Below, piece by piece: positions 6,994-15,785 of a stretch of 23,924 bases of DNA (positions within the stretch are counted from its first letter, which is position 1; each line of letters begins with the position of its first letter). The position numbers were made by a program, and so were the translations under genes. The stretch lies in NCBI GenBank assembly GCA_002454505.1, contig DKJA01000020.1, forward strand, positions 1 to 23,924, written 5' to 3'. This DNA comes from Oxalobacteraceae bacterium UBA6704. GTDB taxonomy: Bacteria; Pseudomonadota; Gammaproteobacteria; Burkholderiales; Burkholderiaceae_D. Below the pieces are notes generated by a model. The model made no database searches. It worked only from the letters and a program-made list of their open reading frames with translations, and was not told the DNA's origin.

Positions 6994-9374
6994 ATCGTGC
7001 CCTGAACATCGTCTGCATCGGCGGCGGTCCCGCCGGCCTGTATTTCGCGCTGCTGATGAAGCAACAGTCCGCCGCGCACCGCGTGGTGGTGGTCGAGCGC
7101 AACCGGCCGCACGACACGTTCGGCTGGGGCGTCGTATTCTCCGACCAGACGCTGGGCAACCTGGCGGCGGCGGACGAACCGACGGCGCGCGCGATCCTGC
7201 AGGCGTTCAATCACTGGGACGATATCGAAGTCCACTTCAAGGGCGAGCGGCTGCGCTCCGGCGGCCATGGCTTTGCCGGCATCGGCCGCCGGCACCTGCT
7301 GGACATCCTGCAGCGGCGCTGCGCCGAACTGGGCGTGGATCTGGTGTTCGAGACGGAAGTCACCGATGACGAGCAACTGGCCGCGCGTTACGGCGCCGAC
7401 CTGGTCATCGCCGCCGATGGCCTGAACAGCCGCGTACGCACCCGTTACGCGGCCACGTTCGCACCGCAGGTGGAAGCGCGCCAGTGCCGCTTCGTGTGGC
7501 TGGGCACGACAAAGAAGTTCGATGCGTTCACGTTCGACTTCCGGCAGACGGAATACGGCTGGTTCCAGGCGCACATCTACCAGTTCGACGACGAGACGTC
7601 GACGTTCATCGTCGAGACAACGGAAGCGACGTGGCGCGCGTGCGGCCTGGAGCACATGAGCCAGCCGGAATCGATCGCCTTTTGCGAGCGGCTGTTCGCC
7701 GACCGGCTGGACGGCCATCCGCTGCTGTCGAACGCGGAGCACCTGCGCGGCTCGGCGATGTGGATCCGTTTTCCCCGCATCGTCTGCGAGCGGTGGGTGC
7801 GCTGGAACGGGGATGTTCCTGTGGTGCTGATGGGCGATGCGGCGCACACGGCGCACTTCTCGATCGGTTCCGGCAGCAAGCTGGCGCTGGAGGACGCGAT
7901 CGAACTGGCCCGTTGCATCGGCACGCATGACGACCTGAAAACGGCTTTGCAGGACTACGAGGCGGTGCGCGCCGTCGAAGTATTGAAACTGCAAAGCGCC
8001 GCGCGCAATTCGATGGAATGGTTCGAGAACGTGCAACGCTACAGCGCGCTGGAGACGCCGCAGTTCGCCTACTCGATGCTGACGCGCAGCCAGCGGCTGT
8101 CGCACGAGAACCTGCGGCTGCGCGACCCTGCCTACGTGCGCAACTACGAGCGCTGGTTTGCCCGCCGCGCGTTCGAACAGGCCGGCCTGCCGGTTCCCGC
8201 AGACGTCGATATCCCGCCGATGTTCACGCCATTTAAAGTGCGCGGGCTGGTGCTGAAGAACCGCATCGTCGTGTCGCCGATGGCGCAGTACAGCGCGGTG
8301 GATGGCACTGTAGGCGACTGGCACATGCTGCACCTGGGCGCCCGCGCTGTGGGCGGCGCGGCGCTGGTGATGGCGGAGATGACATGCGTGTCGGCCGATG
8401 CGCGCATCACGCCGTGGTGCCCGGGCCTGTACACGGCGGAGCACACGGCCGCATGGCAGCGCATCGTCGCTGCCGTCCATGCCACGTCGGATGCGAAGAT
8501 CGGCGTGCAGCTCGGCCACGCCGGGCCGAAAGGCTCGACGCGCGCGATGTGGGACGGCATCGACCAGCCGCTCGAGGAAGGCAACTGGCCGCTGGTGGCC
8601 GCCTCGCCGCAGCAGTACCTGGCCGGCGTGTCGCAGGTGGCGCGCGAGGCGACGCAGGACGACATGGACCGCATCGAAGCCGATTTCGTGCGCGCCGCAC
8701 TGGCGGCCGGCCATGCCGGCTTCGACTGGCTGGAGCTGCACTGCGCGCACGGTTACCTGCTGTCGTCGTTCATCTCGCCGTTGACGAACCGGCGCACGGA
8801 CGATTACGGCGGCCCACTGGAAAACCGCTGCCGCTTCCCGCTGCGCGTGTTCGCGGCGGTGCGCGCCGCGTGGCCGGTGCACAAACCCATGAGCGTACGC
8901 ATCTCCGCGCACGACTGGGTCGAGGGCGGCATCACGCCGGACGACGCGGTGCACATCGCGCGGCTGTTCCGCGATGCCGGTGCCGACGTGATCGACTGCT
9001 CGTCCGGCCAGGTCAGCAAGCTGGAAAAGCCCGTGTTCGGCCGCATGTTCCAGGCGCCGTTCGCGGACCGCGTGCGCAACGAGGCGGCGGTGGCGACGAT
9101 GGCCGTCGGCGCCATCTTCGAGGCCGATCACGCCAACGGCATCGTCGCCGCCGGCCGCGCCGACCTGTGCGCCGTGGGCCGGCCGCACCTGGCCAACCCC
9201 GCCTGGACGCTGGCCGAGGCGGCCCGCATCGGCTACCGCCCGATGCCGTGGCCGCGGCAGTACCTGCCCGGCAAGCAGCAACTGGAACGCAACCTGGAAC
9301 GCGAGCGGCAACTGGCCGCCGCCTGCAGTGGCCTGACGCCGCAGCAATTGGCAGCAAGACTGCTGGAAGGATGA
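6990..9374 (+). CDS. abmA: Bifunctional FAD monooxygenase / old yellow enzyme: 2-aminobenzoyl-CoA monooxygenase/reductase (salicylyl-CoA 5-hydroxylase type)
   Basis: 794 residues and two fused enzymes. Residues 1-400 are a class A flavin monooxygenase: FAD-binding GGGPAG at 11-16 and the second FAD motif LMGDAAHTAHFSIGSGSKLA with Asp283. From about residue 411 an old-yellow-enzyme (FMN, TIM-barrel) domain begins with FTPFKVRGLVLKNRIVVSPM, followed by QLGHAGPKGS, LHCAHGYLLSSFISP, NRRTDDYGG and DCSSGQVSK. This is the known architecture of the Azoarcus 2-aminobenzoyl-CoA monooxygenase/reductase. That enzyme hydroxylates the ring at C5 and reduces it to 2-amino-5-oxocyclohex-1-ene-1-carbonyl-CoA. 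Start ATG overlaps the ligase stop by 4 nt, so the two are probably translationally coupled. Related fusions act as salicylyl-CoA 5-hydroxylases; the anthranilate reading rests on the whole operon. Confidence 0.9.
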   Translation: MNRALNIVCIGGGPAGLYFALLMKQQSAAHRVVVVERNRPHDTFGWGVVFSDQTLGNLAAADEPTARAILQAFNHWDDIEVHFKGERLRSGGHGFAGIGRRHLLDILQRRCAELGVDLVFETEVTDDEQLAARYGADLVIAADGLNSRVRTRYAATFAPQVEARQCRFVWLGTTKKFDAFTFDFRQTEYGWFQAHIYQFDDETSTFIVETTEATWRACGLEHMSQPESIAFCERLFADRLDGHPLLSNAEHLRGSAMWIRFPRIVCERWVRWNGDVPVVLMGDAAHTAHFSIGSGSKLALEDAIELARCIGTHDDLKTALQDYEAVRAVEVLKLQSAARNSMEWFENVQRYSALETPQFAYSMLTRSQRLSHENLRLRDPAYVRNYERWFARRAFEQAGLPVPADVDIPPMFTPFKVRGLVLKNRIVVSPMAQYSAVDGTVGDWHMLHLGARAVGGAALVMAEMTCVSADARITPWCPGLYTAEHTAAWQRIVAAVHATSDAKIGVQLGHAGPKGSTRAMWDGIDQPLEEGNWPLVAASPQQYLAGVSQVAREATQDDMDRIEADFVRAALAAGHAGFDWLELHCAHGYLLSSFISPLTNRRTDDYGGPLENRCRFPLRVFAAVRAAWPVHKPMSVRISAHDWVEGGITPDDAVHIARLFRDAGADVIDCSSGQVSKLEKPVFGRMFQAPFADRVRNEAAVATMAVGAIFEADHANGIVAAGRADLCAVGRPHLANPAWTLAEAARIGYRPMPWPRQYLPGKQQLERNLERERQLAAACSGLTPQQLAARLLEG

Positions 9375-9379
9375 AATCA

Positions 9380-9897
9380 ATGGAATTGAATGATGCAGCC
9401 GGCGCCGCCGCGCCGCCGGAACCCGTGCTGGACCTGGCCAGCCGCCTGACGGACGACCACCACCAGTCGCTGAAGCTGTGGCTGCGCATGCTGTCGTGCA
9501 CGATGAAGATCGAGAACGAGGTCCGTTCGCGGTTGCGCACGCAGTTCGGCGTGACGCTGCCCCGCTTTGACCTGATGGCGCAGCTGGAACGGCACCCGGA
9601 CGGCCTGCGGATGGGCGAGCTGTCGAAGCGGATGATGGTCACCGGCGGCAACGTCACCGGCATCGCCAGCCAACTGGAGCTTGAAGGTTTGGTCGTGCGC
9701 GTGCCGGACCCCCGCGACGGCCGCGCCTTCAGCGTGAAGTTGACGGAGGCCGGCTGCCGCGCCTTCACGGAGATGGCGCAGGTGCACGAGCAGTGGGTGA
9801 TCGAACTGCTGCAGGACATCCCGGGCCAGGACAAGGGCCGGCTGCTGGAACTGCTGGCGCAAATGAAGGGGCATCTGGATGCCCGCGAGGAGAAGCC

Positions 9898-9901
<4 letters not shown>
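9380..9901 (+). CDS. MarR-family transcriptional regulator
   Basis: 173 residues. The winged helix-turn-helix covers about 60-130: LPRFDLMAQLERHPDGLRMGELSKRM, then the recognition-helix region GGNVTGIASQLELEGLV and the wing RVPDPRDGRAFSVKLTEAG, where DxRxxR/F is the usual MarR wing signature. Long helices on each side would form the dimer interface. Start: GGAAGG at 9365-9370 is 9 nt before ATG 9380; the in-frame ATG at 9371 abuts it directly and is less likely. It lies inside the catabolic operon, overlapping the hydratase start (ATGA at 9898-9901), so it is probably co-transcribed and autoregulatory. Its effector may be an aryl-CoA, as in BadR- or CouR-like regulators of CoA-dependent aromatic pathways (inference). 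The palindrome at 5307-5324 is its best candidate site. Confidence 0.9.
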
Positions 9902-10749
<848 letters not shown>

Positions 10750-10750
10750 C

Positions 10751-11911
10751 ATGGCGGACAAGGATTACCTGGCCTGGCCGTTTTTCGATGAACGCCACGC
10801 GGCGCTGGAGCGCGAACTGGATGCGTGGGCGGCGGCCTTGCCGGCCCACGATGAAGGCGATGTCGACAAGGCCTGCCGCGGCCTGGTGCGCCTGCTGGGC
10901 GATGCGGGCTGGCTGCGCCATGCGGTGGCCGGCACGGCTTACGGCGGGACGCACGATGCGATCGGCACGCGCGCCATCTGCCTGATCCGCGAAACGCTGG
11001 CCCGTCATGACGGCCTGGCCGACTTCGCGTTCGCCATGCAAGGCCTCGGTTCCGGCGCGATCAGCCTGTTCGGCACGCCGGAACAGCGCGACGCCTATCT
11101 GCCGCGCGTGGCGCGGGGCGATGCGATTGCCGCGTTCGCGCTGTCCGAGCCGGACGCCGGATCGGACGTGGCCGCGCTGCAGTGCGCCGCCACGGCGGAC
11201 GGCGATCACTATGTGCTCGATGGCGAGAAGACGTGGATCTCCAACGGCGGCATCGCCGATTTCTATATCGTGTTCGCGCGTACCGGCGAGGCGCCCGGCG
11301 CACGCGGCATCAGCGCCTTCGTTGTCGATGGCAATACGCCGGGACTGACGATCGCCGAACGCATCGCCGTGATCGCGCCGCACCCGCTGGCCCGGCTGCG
11401 CTTCGACGGCTGCCGGATTCCCGCCGCGCGGCGCATCGGCGATGCAGGGCAGGGCTTCAAGGTGGCGATGGCCACGCTGGACGTGTTCCGCACGTCGGTG
11501 GCCGCTGCCGCATTGGGCTTTGCGCGCCGCGCACTGGACGAAGCACTGGCCCGCGCCCGTTCGCGCAGGATGTTCGGCCAGGTGCTGGCCGACTTCCAGC
11601 TGACGCAGGCGAAGCTGGCGCAGATGGCCACCGGCATCGATGCGGCGGCGCTGCTGACGTACCGCGCGGCGTGGTTGCGGGACAGCGGTGCCCGGGTGAC
11701 GAAAGAAGCGGCGATGGCCAAGCTGACCGCCACCGAGACGGCGCAGCAGGTCATCGACGCCGCGCTGCAGCTGTTCGGCGGGCAGGGCGTCGTCAGCGGC
11801 CAGCCGGTGGAACAGCTGTACCGCGAGATCCGCGCGCTGCGCATCTACGAAGGCGCCAGCGAAGTGCAGCAGCTGATCATCGCGCGCGAACTGCTGCGCG
11901 CGGCGGATTAG
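10751..11911 (+). CDS. Acyl-CoA dehydrogenase family protein
   Basis: 386 residues, the normal length for the family. Domain order is N-terminal helices, a beta domain with FALSEPDAGSDVAAL and GEKTWISNGGIADFYIVFAR, then a C-terminal helical domain with RRMFGQ and LFGGQG. Glu367 in IYEGASEVQQLI is at the catalytic-base position used by medium-chain and glutaryl/isovaleryl-type enzymes. It binds FAD and removes hydrogen from C2-C3 of an acyl-CoA. SD GAAGGGG at 10738-10744 lies 6 nt before the start. In this operon the substrate is probably a cyclohexane/ene carbonyl-CoA or ring-opened dicarboxylyl-CoA derived from 2-aminobenzoyl-CoA; the precise step is inference. Confidence 0.92.
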   Translation: MADKDYLAWPFFDERHAALERELDAWAAALPAHDEGDVDKACRGLVRLLGDAGWLRHAVAGTAYGGTHDAIGTRAICLIRETLARHDGLADFAFAMQGLGSGAISLFGTPEQRDAYLPRVARGDAIAAFALSEPDAGSDVAALQCAATADGDHYVLDGEKTWISNGGIADFYIVFARTGEAPGARGISAFVVDGNTPGLTIAERIAVIAPHPLARLRFDGCRIPAARRIGDAGQGFKVAMATLDVFRTSVAAAALGFARRALDEALARARSRRMFGQVLADFQLTQAKLAQMATGIDAAALLTYRAAWLRDSGARVTKEAAMAKLTATETAQQVIDAALQLFGGQGVVSGQPVEQLYREIRALRIYEGASEVQQLIIARELLRAAD

Positions 11912-11920
11912 GGGAACGGC

Positions 11921-12328
11921 ATGCAGATCCTTCAACCGCCCGGCTGGCCGCGGCCGAAAGGCTATTCGAACGGCATCGCCGCCGACGGCCGGACGGTATT
12001 CGTCAGCGGCATGATCGGCTGGGATGCCCACGGCGTGTTCCACTCGGACGATTTCGTGGCGCAGACGCGCCAGGCGCTGCTCAATATCGTCGCCGTGCTG
12101 GCCGAGGCGGGCGCGGGGCCGGAACACATCGTGCGGATGACGTGGTACGTGGTGGACCGCGATGCCTACCTGGCAGCGCAGCGCGCAATCGGGGAAGTCT
12201 ATCGGGAGGTCATCGGGCGGCACTATCCGGCCATGACGGCGGTGGCCGTCGCCGGACTGATGGAAGCGCGGGCGCAGGTGGAGATCGAGGTGACGGCGGT
12301 GGTGCCGGACACGCACGAGCGCGCCTGA
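11921..12328 (+). CDS. RidA (YjgF/YER057c/UK114) superfamily protein lacking the canonical Arg105
   Basis: 135 residues, typical Rid length: a single chorismate-mutase-like domain that trimerises. Family features seen are YSNGIAADGRTVFVSGMIGWD, TRQALLNIVAVLAEAGAGPEHIVRMTWYV and the end motif QVEIEVTAVVP. In archetypal RidA the pocket has PARSCVEV, whose Arg binds the carboxylate of the imine/enamine; here the segment is YPAMTAVAV with Met105. It therefore belongs with Rid proteins that lack this Arg and should not be given the 2-iminobutanoate deaminase function. It is last in the operon (SD AGGGGAA at 11910-11916). A role in hydrolysing the enamine product of the monooxygenase/reductase, whose carboxyl is masked as a CoA thioester, is an attractive inference. 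Confidence 0.88.
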   Translation: MQILQPPGWPRPKGYSNGIAADGRTVFVSGMIGWDAHGVFHSDDFVAQTRQALLNIVAVLAEAGAGPEHIVRMTWYVVDRDAYLAAQRAIGEVYREVIGRHYPAMTAVAVAGLMEARAQVEIEVTAVVPDTHERA

Positions 12329-12379
12329 CTTCTGCGCCGTGCCGGCAACCCAGCGGGACGCGCCCTTGAAATGTCATTG

Positions 12380-12388
12380 TGATAAGAT
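12380..12388 (+). promoter_or_regulatory. Extended -10 promoter candidate before the glycosyltransferase gene
   Basis: TGATAAGAT fits the extended -10 pattern TGnTAnnAT, about 100 nt upstream of ATG 12491. No good -35 at 16-18 bp, which extended -10 promoters tolerate. The 162-nt gap 12329-12490 marks the end of the catabolic operon and a separate transcription unit; apart from this I see no structure in it. Confidence 0.4.
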
Positions 12389-12490
12389 CGCCGCTGCCTG
12401 TTCCTCCGCTGCATCGGTTGCGCGGACGGCGGGCATCGATCCATTGCCGCGCCGGTAGATGCAGGGCGCAGACGAAAGCGAAACACGTAC

Positions 12491-13546
12491 ATGAACGCTG
12501 CCACCGCCAACGGCCAGTTGGACATCACCATCCTCGTCAAGGCGCTCAACGAGGAACAGCATATCGAGGCCTGCCTGCGTTCGGCGCAGGCGGCACTTGC
12601 CGGTGTGCCGGAACTGACCGGCGAAGTGCTGCTGGCCGATTCCGTATCGACGGACAGGACGGTCGACATCGCACTGGGCCTGGGGGTCCGCGTCGTCCAG
12701 TTCGAAAACGCCGCCGACCGCAATTGCGGCGCCACGCTGCAGCTGGGTTACCAGTATGCGCTGGGCCGTTATCTCTACGTGCTCGACGGCGACATGCAGA
12801 TGGTGCCCGGCTTCCTGGCGCGGGCTTACCGCTACCTGCAGGAGAATCCTGCCGTGGCCGGGGTGGGAGGCAAGCTGATCGACGTCCACGTGCGCACTGC
12901 CGCGGACCGGCAGCGGACGTCCTATTACGGCACTCTGGCACCGGAACAGGTGGTCCATTCCCTGGGCGGCGGCGGGCTGTATCGCCGCGCCGCGATCGAT
13001 GGCGTCGGTTACCTGGCGAACCGGTGGCTGCCGGCCTTCGAGGAGGCCGATCTTGCTGTACGGCTGCGGGCAGCGGGCTACCAGCTGGTGCGCCTGGGCG
13101 AAGATGCGATCATGCACTCCGGCCATGCCGAATCGTCCGGGCAGATGTTGCGGCGTCTGTGGCGCAACGGCCGCATCCGGGCATGCGGCATGTTCCTGCG
13201 CAGCGCGCTCGGCCGCCCTTGGTTCGTCGATACGGCACGCGGCTGCTGGTTCATCTTTGCGGCACCGGCGCTGTACGCCATCGGTGCGTTGCTGGCACTG
13301 GCGGCTGCGCAGGCCGGCATGCCATGGCCGGTCTGGCTGGCCGTGCCGCTGGTCGTCTGGGGCGCCGCACTGGCCCTGCTCGCATGGCGCAAACGCAGCA
13401 TCGGCAGCGCGCTGGTTGGCGCAGCGTCCTGGCATCTGTATACGCTGGGTGCGATACGGGGATTCCTCGCCGCGCCGGGCGATCCGCTGCGAACCATCGC
13501 GGCCCGGGAAATCAGTACCGCAGTTCGCGCAACGGCAGCACGCTGA
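12491..13546 (+). CDS. Family 2 glycosyltransferase with C-terminal membrane segments
   Basis: 351 residues. GT-A fold: ITILVKALNEEQHIEACLRS (12-31), LLADSVSTDRTVDIA (47-61), the metal/nucleotide-binding DGD at 99-101 in LYVLDGDMQM, and an acidic catalytic-base region FEEADLAVRLRAAGY (183-197). Two hydrophobic helices follow (about 252-273 and 279-299), so the enzyme is membrane-tethered with its catalytic domain in the cytoplasm. It likely moves a sugar from a nucleotide-sugar to a lipid-linked or nascent glycan. It lies upstream of the eps cluster but is separated from it by a tRNA and an ABC-F gene, and has its own promoter signal. The ribosome site is weak (GAAAGCG, 12475-12481). The sugar specificity cannot be read from sequence. 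Confidence 0.88.
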   Translation: MNAATANGQLDITILVKALNEEQHIEACLRSAQAALAGVPELTGEVLLADSVSTDRTVDIALGLGVRVVQFENAADRNCGATLQLGYQYALGRYLYVLDGDMQMVPGFLARAYRYLQENPAVAGVGGKLIDVHVRTAADRQRTSYYGTLAPEQVVHSLGGGGLYRRAAIDGVGYLANRWLPAFEEADLAVRLRAAGYQLVRLGEDAIMHSGHAESSGQMLRRLWRNGRIRACGMFLRSALGRPWFVDTARGCWFIFAAPALYAIGALLALAAAQAGMPWPVWLAVPLVVWGAALALLAWRKRSIGSALVGAASWHLYTLGAIRGFLAAPGDPLRTIAAREISTAVRATAAR

Positions 13547-13600
13547 GAGGTCTTCGTCGGGAGCAGCGCGGTATTGACGGCAGCCGGCAAGATGGCCGGG

Positions 13601-13675
13601 TGGTCCCCCCGACTGGAATCGAACCAGTATCCCACGCTTAGGAGGCATGTGCACTATCCATTGTGCTACGGGGAG
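13601..13675 (-). tRNA. tRNA-Arg (anticodon CCT)
   Basis: Read on the minus strand, the 75-nt sequence folds into a full cloverleaf. The acceptor is CTCCCCG pairing with CGGGGGG (one T-G wobble at 2-71). It also has TA at 8-9, D-stem GCAC/GTGC with an 8-nt loop, anticodon stem CATGC/GCGTG with loop CTCCTAA, a 4-nt variable loop, and T-arm ACTGG-TTCGATT-CCAGT. Discriminator A and an encoded CCA (13601-13603 on the + strand) follow. The anticodon CCT lies at 13640-13642 and reads AGG, a rare Arg codon in GC-rich genomes. The 5' base is C (C1-G72), unusual for a tRNA but paired. Confidence 0.95.
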
Positions 13676-13692
13676 GACGCAAAGCGAGCGCA

Positions 13693-13721
13693 ATTATAGC
13701 CGACGCGCGGGCAATTGTTAC
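13693..13721 (-). promoter_or_regulatory. Promoter of tRNA-Arg(CCT)
   Basis: On the minus strand an exact TATAAT (13693-13698) lies 17 bp from GTAACA (13716-13721; four of six matches to TTGACA). Transcription would start near 13686, about 10 nt before the mature tRNA 5' end at 13675. Confidence 0.65.
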
Positions 13722-13747
13722 TGCTCGCGGCACGCTGTCGGTACAAT
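13715..13747 (+). promoter_or_regulatory. Promoter candidate of the ABC-F gene, back-to-back with the tRNA promoter
   Basis: TACAAT at 13742-13747 is a five-of-six -10 match. The -35 is uncertain: TTGTTA (13715-13720) is a better match but 21 bp away, TTACTG (13718-13723) is 18 bp away but poor. Either would overlap the -35 of the divergent tRNA promoter. The leader to ATG 13776 would be about 20 nt. Confidence 0.5.
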
Positions 13748-13775
13748 GCCGGTTTCTCGCACCGGATCCGTCATC

Positions 13776-15683
13776 ATGGCAGTCATTTCCCTCTCTTCCG
13801 CGCAGCTGGCTTTCGGCCACCATGCGCTTCTCGATCACGCCGAATTTTCCCTGGAAACGGGCGAGCGGGTCGGTCTCATCGGACGCAACGGTACCGGCAA
13901 ATCGTCGCTGTTAAAAATCATTTCCGGGCAACAGAAGCTCGACGACGGCCTGCTGGTGATGCAGCAGGGCGTGCGCATCGCCTACGTGGAACAGGAGCCG
14001 CAGTTCGATGCCGACATGTCGGTGTTCGACGCCGTGGCATCCGGCCTGGGCGACTTGCCCGCGCTGGTCAAGGAGTACGAAGAGTTGACTGGCCGTTTCG
14101 GTCAGGGCGACGACGATGCGCTGATGGCGCGCATGCACGATATCCAGGTGCGGCTCGACACGGCCGATGCGTGGAGCATCAACAACAAGGTGGAGCAGAC
14201 GCTCGACCGGCTGAATCTGGCGCCGGATGCGCTGATGCACACACTGTCCGGTGGCATGAAGAAGCGCGTGGCGCTGGCCAGGGCGCTGGTGGCCGGCCCC
14301 GACGTACTGCTGCTCGACGAGCCGACCAACCACCTGGACTTCACGTCGATCCAGTGGCTCGAGAGCCTGCTCCGCGATTTCAAGGGAAGCGTGCTGTTCA
14401 TTACCCACGATCGTTCGTTCCTGGACAACGTGGCCACCCGCATCATCGAACTGGACCGTGGCCGGCTGTTGTCGTATCCCGGCAATTTCAGCGCCTACCA
14501 GACGCGTAAGGCCGAGCAGGTGGCCATCGAGGAAGTGGAGAACGCCAAGTTCGACAAGTTCCTCGCCCAGGAAGAGGTATGGATCCGTAAGGGCGTGCAG
14601 GCGCGCCGCACCCGTGATGAGGGCCGCGTGCGCCGGCTGGAGCGGCTGCGGGAACAGCGCTCCGTGCGCCGCGACCAGCAGGGGCAGGTCAAGCTGGAAG
14701 TCGGTTCGGGCGAACGCTCCGGCAAGATCGTTGCGGAACTGGACATGGTCAACAAGCGCTACGGCGAGCGGGCCATCGTGCGCGATTTCAGCACCACGAT
14801 CCTGCGGGGCGACAAGGTCGGGCTGATCGGCGCAAACGGCGCCGGCAAGACCACGCTGCTCAAGCTGATCCTCGGCGAGGAGCAGCCGGACAGCGGCACG
14901 CTCAAGCAGGGCACCAAGCTGCAGATCGCGTATTTTGACCAGATGCGCGCCCAGCTCAACGAAGAGATGAGCCTGGCCGAAACCATTTCCCCGGGCAGCG
15001 ATTGGGTCGAAGTCAACGGCCAGAAGAAGCACGTGATGAGTTACCTGGGAGACTTCCTGTTTGCACCAGAAAGGGCCCGCTCGCCGGTGCGGACGCTGTC
15101 CGGCGGCGAGCGCAACCGGCTGCTGCTGGCACGCCTGTTTGCCAAGCCGGCCAACGTGCTGGTGCTGGACGAACCGACCAACGACCTCGATATCGACACG
15201 CTGGAACTGCTCGAGGAACTGCTTGAGGACTACCAGGGTACGGTGTTCCTGGTCAGCCATGACCGCATGTTCCTGGACAATGTCGTTACCCAGGTGATCG
15301 TCGCTGAAGGCAATGGCCAGTGGCGCGATTATATCGGCGGCTACAGCGACTGGGAGCGGGTGCGCGACACGGCATCGGCGGCCGCCAGGAAGCCGGATGC
15401 AAGGGCGGTGAAGGACGCCAGGGAGCCGGCGGCGGTGCCTGTAGCGACGGCGGCGAGGCCGAAGAAGCTGAGCTTCAAGGAACAGCGCGAGCTCGACGAA
15501 CTGCCGGCGCGCATCGCCGAACTGGAGCAAGAGCAGGCTGCACTGAACATCATGCTGTCCGACCCGGATTTTTACCGCAGGACGCCAGCCGAGGCAAAGC
15601 GGGTCAATGCGCGCATCGCAGAAATTGAAGAAGCGCTGTTGGTTGCGCTCGACCGGTGGGAAGCGATCGAGTCGGGCCGCTGA
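13776..15683 (+). CDS. uup: ABC-F family ATP-binding protein, Uup type
   Basis: 635 residues from ATG 13776; a longer in-frame reading runs back into the tRNA and is not believable. There are two ATPase cassettes and no membrane segments. Cassette 1 has Walker A GRNGTGKS (36-43), signature LSGGMKKR and LLLDEPTNHLDF. Cassette 2 has Walker A GANGAGKT (352-359), LSGGERNR and VLVLDEPTNDLDI. The linker between them is rich in Arg/Lys and Glu, typical of ABC-F. The end (about 560-633) is the Uup C-terminal coiled coil (SFKEQRELDELPARIAELEQEQ...). ABC-F proteins act on ribosomes, and Uup binds DNA/ribosome through its C-terminal domain; none exports a substrate. The linker Ala/Arg stretch 540-560 is low complexity. 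Name by domain order; the exact cellular role here is unproven. Confidence 0.92.
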   Translation: MAVISLSSAQLAFGHHALLDHAEFSLETGERVGLIGRNGTGKSSLLKIISGQQKLDDGLLVMQQGVRIAYVEQEPQFDADMSVFDAVASGLGDLPALVKEYEELTGRFGQGDDDALMARMHDIQVRLDTADAWSINNKVEQTLDRLNLAPDALMHTLSGGMKKRVALARALVAGPDVLLLDEPTNHLDFTSIQWLESLLRDFKGSVLFITHDRSFLDNVATRIIELDRGRLLSYPGNFSAYQTRKAEQVAIEEVENAKFDKFLAQEEVWIRKGVQARRTRDEGRVRRLERLREQRSVRRDQQGQVKLEVGSGERSGKIVAELDMVNKRYGERAIVRDFSTTILRGDKVGLIGANGAGKTTLLKLILGEEQPDSGTLKQGTKLQIAYFDQMRAQLNEEMSLAETISPGSDWVEVNGQKKHVMSYLGDFLFAPERARSPVRTLSGGERNRLLLARLFAKPANVLVLDEPTNDLDIDTLELLEELLEDYQGTVFLVSHDRMFLDNVVTQVIVAEGNGQWRDYIGGYSDWERVRDTASAAARKPDARAVKDAREPAAVPVATAARPKKLSFKEQRELDELPARIAELEQEQAALNIMLSDPDFYRRTPAEAKRVNARIAEIEEALLVALDRWEAIESGR

Positions 15684-15695
15684 ATCAATCTTCGC

Positions 15696-15751
15696 TAAAA
15701 TTTCCGTCGCGCACGATTCGTGCGCAACCGGCGCCGTTGTTGTTGTAATAT
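15696..15751 (+). promoter_or_regulatory. Candidate promoter region upstream of the CPBP protease / eps genes
   Basis: The 102-nt gap holds two -10-like boxes, TAAAAT (15696-15701) and TAATAT (15746-15751). Neither has a convincing -35. The gap is AT-richer than its flanks, consistent with the start of a new transcription unit. Confidence 0.3.
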
Positions 15752-15785
15752 CTGCAAACCTTGCGTGGACCTTGGGGAGCAGTGA

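Noticed and set aside
6903..9380. 825-codon minus-strand frame opposite the monooxygenase fusion
   Set aside because: Same GC shadow effect; composition is biased and the + strand gene has all flavoprotein motifs.
13584..13599. Hairpin CCGGC-AAGATG-GCCGG between the glycosyltransferase and the tRNA as a terminator
   Set aside because: Stem is only 5 bp and there is no T-run on either strand; too weak to call.
13601..13675. tRNA-Arg as an integration site of a mobile element
   Set aside because: No integrase gene, no second copy of the tRNA 3' end and no composition break nearby.
13647..13775. N-terminal extension of the ABC-F protein
   Set aside because: It would overlap the tRNA-Arg gene and its promoter; ATG 13776 begins the conserved cassette.
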